A stretch of DNA of 7,906 nt, taken from Clostridiales bacterium. Its GTDB lineage: Bacteria > Bacillota_A > Clostridia > Saccharofermentanales > Saccharofermentanaceae. The stretch is from NCBI GenBank assembly GCA_017649745.1, contig JAGCGE010000354.1, positions 1-7,906 of the forward strand, in the 5' to 3' direction. The notes beneath the pieces are model-generated. The model was not told the DNA's origin. It made no database searches and saw only the letters and a list, made by a program, of their open reading frames with translations. A program made the translations under genes and the position numbers. Position 1 is the stretch's first letter. Each line of letters begins with the position of its first letter. Of the stretch, positions 6,301 through 7,906 are shown piece after piece.

Positions 6301-6972
6301 CTACTTCTTTTTTTCGTAAAGTTTCTTAATCTTTTCAAGAGTTTCAGAATCGATATTACTATAATTCTTTCCTCCAGCAAACGAACTAAGGAACGACTGA
6401 GCATCTTTTCTAACATTAGGATTCTCAATAGTCAGAAGCCAATCTTTTGCAGCCTTATTGTTTGCTTCTTCTATAATTTTTCGAGCTCTATTATTGGCTT
6501 CATCAGTAGCCTGTTTAATCCTCTTATCGTTATAATCTTTAGCTCTATTAACACTTTCTCTAATACCTTGTATACTATCAAGAATAGCTTTACCAGAATT
6601 TGCTACTTCTGCAGCTTCTCTAGTTGCTGTCTTGAAACCAGTCAAAAATTTCTTCCCTTTAGTATACTGAATAGTATTGAAAGCTTCTCGATAAGATCTT
6701 TCAAGATTAGCTCTTTTAGTTAAAGCCTCAAGCTCTTCATTAGTAAATCTAGACAAATCTTCCTTACGTTCGCCCCATCTACCAGTTGGAACATAAGTTT
6801 TAGGCCCCATCTGTTTAGCTCTAGCAGTATTATAGACACGATCAGTCTTATTCTCATAATAATCGTATCTTCTACGGCCTTCATCTGTTAGAGTCCCATC
6901 GTAATTTCGGTATTTACGAGTGCCCCACTTCTGGCCCTTATTGCCCCAATGAATGATTACTCTATCTCTCAT
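6301..6972 (-). CDS. HWG-module phage protein, 223 aa, helical body, probable virion-associated protein
   Basis: Function unknown. It begins MRDRVIIHWG with the HWG module at residues 5-39 (HWGNKGQKWGTRK, then DGTLTDEGRRRY). A second conserved-looking block follows at 72-94 (LSRFTNEELEALTKRANLE, then RSY); I recall a similar Leu/Glu helix after this module in other gut-phage proteins, unverified. Residues 97-178 are strongly helical and charged (Ala/Glu/Lys/Arg, for example RIKQATDEANNRARKIIEEA) and probably form a coiled coil. The Lys-rich tail is LEKIKKLYEKKK. There is no signal peptide and no convincing membrane span. It lies 9 bases after the endolysin and 20 bases before the terminase, where many phages carry a small terminase or HNH gene. 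It does not look like a small terminase (no helix-turn-helix I can recognise), but this cannot be excluded. A head or internal virion role is inference. Confidence 0.85.
   Translation of the reverse strand: MRDRVIIHWGNKGQKWGTRKYRNYDGTLTDEGRRRYDYYENKTDRVYNTARAKQMGPKTYVPTGRWGERKEDLSRFTNEELEALTKRANLERSYREAFNTIQYTKGKKFLTGFKTATREAAEVANSGKAILDSIQGIRESVNRAKDYNDKRIKQATDEANNRARKIIEEANNKAAKDWLLTIENPNVRKDAQSFLSSFAGGKNYSNIDSETLEKIKKLYEKKK
6856..6960 (-). repeat. HWG module copy 1 (N-terminus of the 223-aa protein)
   Basis: Residues 5-39. The H-W-G-x-K-G-Q-K-W-G-x-R-K core is followed by YDGTLTDEGRRRY. It is preceded by M-x-D-R, as in the other two N-terminal copies in this window. Confidence 0.9.
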
Positions 6973-6984
6973 TGTAACCTCCTA
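6970..6984 (-). promoter_or_regulatory. Shine-Dalgarno and start of the 223-residue gene, overlapping the endolysin stop
   Basis: Read on the minus strand this is TAGGAGGttacaATG. The endolysin TAG stop (6984-6982) provides the first bases of a perfect AGGAGG (6983-6978), and the ATG follows after a 5-base spacer. This fixes the start at 6972 and predicts translational coupling between the two genes. Confidence 0.85.
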
Positions 6985-7906
6985 ACGAACCAGTGTAAGG
7001 TATTTCAGCGGAACCCAACTATTGAGATTCTTCAGAAGAGCTTCTTTTACTCCATTATGAGTAGCGATCTTGTCTACATAAGAATTAGTGTTAATGTAAA
7101 TGGAAGGAACCTTAACACCTTTAGCAGCTCCACCATAAACAGCACCTTTCCCTATTTTGACGAGAGATCCTACTTTAATTGCAGTCTCCTGCGGAACAAC
7201 AGTAAGATACCTTGCCGGAACCCAACTGTTCAGTTCTACAATCAAAGCACAGTACTCATTCTTAACAACCTGAGTCTTTCCAACCTTAAACGGAACATTG
7301 CAATAGCAGCTAGGAACTTTCACACCCTTAGAGCTACCGCCATATACTGCTCCATTACAAATCGTTACAATGTCTCCAGCTTTAACAACTGGAGCAGGTG
7401 CAGGCTGAGATGCATAAGTAACCCACGGAAGCTTACCACATCCTGCCCAATTCGGCTGGTAATCCAGATTCACCTGTCCAAGTCCGTCAAGACTCGGAGC
7501 GCATTCTGTATCTTTCTTTCCAGCTACAGTAACAAGAGCACAATGCCCATAGTCCTCAGTCCACATGAACTCTCCGACTTCAGCTTTAGAGAAATCTGCT
7601 TTAGTCTTCTTGTCTGTGCACTTAGACGCCATAGTCTTAATGCTCATGTCTTTTTCAGAACTGTAATCAGGGCTATTGCTAGGGCCACCGAATCTGTTTC
7701 CAAAGAACAGAATGCCCTTAATAGCTCCTACACAGTCTGCACAGTACCAGCCTTTGTCAGCAAACTGAAGCAGGTACTCTTTGTTTGTTTTAGTTTTGTC
7801 CTGTTTGCTGGTCTGCTTATACCAGTCACCTACAGAACCACTTCTACTTGCCTGTTTGTTAATAATCTCAGTTGTCAGGAGATTGTCAGCAGTAGCTTTT
7901 GCATAC
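6982..7906 (-). CDS. Phage endolysin, NlpC/P60-type cysteine peptidase/amidase with two SH3-like wall-binding repeats (5' partial)
   Basis: Cuts the host peptidoglycan at the end of infection. The frame is open to the right edge, with 307 residues visible and the true start outside. By resemblance to related endolysins perhaps 20 residues are missing. The ATG at 7647 is not the start, because the catalytic region lies upstream of it. Visible-residue landmarks: a KATADNLL stretch near the edge, as in phage NlpC/P60 enzymes; the nucleophile motif ADCVGAIKG with Cys58; GHCALV with His121; TECAP with Glu134 as likely third triad member; GKLPWVTY closing the catalytic domain; a Pro-rich linker QPAPAP (about 167-172); then two SH3-like repeats (173-237 and 243-307), each ending SWVPxxYLT. 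Ten cysteines are present, four of them in the first repeat and none in the second. The TAG stop lies inside the Shine-Dalgarno of the next gene. The bond cleaved is not decided by sequence alone. The family call is firm. Confidence 0.92.
   Translation of the reverse strand, partial: YAKATADNLLTTEIINKQASRSGSVGDWYKQTSKQDKTKTNKEYLLQFADKGWYCADCVGAIKGILFFGNRFGGPSNSPDYSSEKDMSIKTMASKCTDKKTKADFSKAEVGEFMWTEDYGHCALVTVAGKKDTECAPSLDGLGQVNLDYQPNWAGCGKLPWVTYASQPAPAPVVKAGDIVTICNGAVYGGSSKGVKVPSCYCNVPFKVGKTQVVKNEYCALIVELNSWVPARYLTVVPQETAIKVGSLVKIGKGAVYGGAAKGVKVPSIYINTNSYVDKIATHNGVKEALLKNLNSWVPLKYLTLVR
6985..7179 (-). repeat. Endolysin SH3-like repeat 2
   Basis: The second tandem copy, offset about 69-70 residues from the first. 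It shares GAVYGG, KGVKVPS and LNSWVPLKYLTLV. Its middle part (after VPS) has diverged strongly from repeat 1. It ends one residue before, or at, the C-terminus of the endolysin. Confidence 0.85.
7195..7389 (-). repeat. Endolysin SH3-like repeat 1
   Basis: The first of two tandem homologous protein segments. Shared landmarks are GDIV, GAVYGG, KGVKVPS and LNSWVPARYLTVV. It contains four cysteines that repeat 2 lacks. Likely role is cell-wall binding, from family knowledge of C-terminal domains in phage NlpC/P60 endolysins. Confidence 0.85.

Noticed and set aside
6301..6316. A second A_AAA_AAG heptamer in the last codons of the 223-residue gene, where -1 slippage would add a few residues and end at TGA in the terL Shine-Dalgarno.
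   Set aside because: It lies in a Lys-rich C-terminus where A runs are expected, changes only the last few residues, and has no visible stimulator. Probably chance.
6274..6723. A 149-codon open frame on the plus strand.
   Set aside because: It is antisense to the coiled-coil part of the 223-residue gene. Its Phe/Ser/Ile-rich protein is the mirror of Lys/Glu codons, and it has no ribosome binding site.
7645..7647. ATG at 7647 as the start of a 221-residue endolysin.
   Set aside because: The frame is open upstream to the window edge, and the upstream part encodes the catalytic Cys in ADCVG, so this Met is internal.

Overview
The window is a moderately AT-rich stretch of a tailed double-stranded DNA phage or prophage. 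The host is most likely a Bacillota (Clostridia-type) bacterium. This rests on family resemblance recalled from memory (HK97-type large terminase, Clostridia-phage portal family, NlpC/P60 endolysin with SH3-like repeats) and on strong AGGAGG-type ribosome binding sites. No database search was run. All genes are on the minus strand, and gaps between them are at most 20 bases, so the window looks like part of one transcription unit running from right to left. No promoter, terminator, tRNA, CRISPR array or insertion sequence is visible.

In transcription order (right to left) the layout is: (1) an endolysin whose first residues lie beyond the right edge; (2) a 223-residue protein starting with a short motif called here the HWG module (HWGxxGQKWGxRR, then a DGTLT segment); (3) the terminase large subunit; (4) a 173-residue HWG-module protein overlapping the terminase stop by one base; (5) a 794-residue protein with three HWG modules, each heading its own segment, again overlapping by one base; (6) the portal protein, which runs off the left edge and ends in a tail carrying a second type of module (DPQKAHEYYE...LKG). 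Lysis and packaging genes are therefore contiguous, and every gene between or beside them carries one of two recurring modules.

The terminase pumps DNA through the portal into the prohead, and the endolysin opens the wall at the end of infection. The module proteins are not recognisable enzymes. Their position between terminase and portal, their coiled-coil or helical bodies, and the hydrophobic segments of the large one suggest head-associated or internal virion proteins, with the module as a possible shared docking or packaging tag (inference).

The most unusual spot is the second junction inside the 794-residue gene. An A8 run forms an in-frame A_AAA_AAG slippery heptamer. A -1 shift there reaches a TAA within three codons, and 12 bases further on lies a well-spaced AAGGAG followed by an in-frame ATG that would start the third module segment as a separate 225-residue protein. 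The gene may be a recent fusion of two genes, or may yield both fused and separate products.
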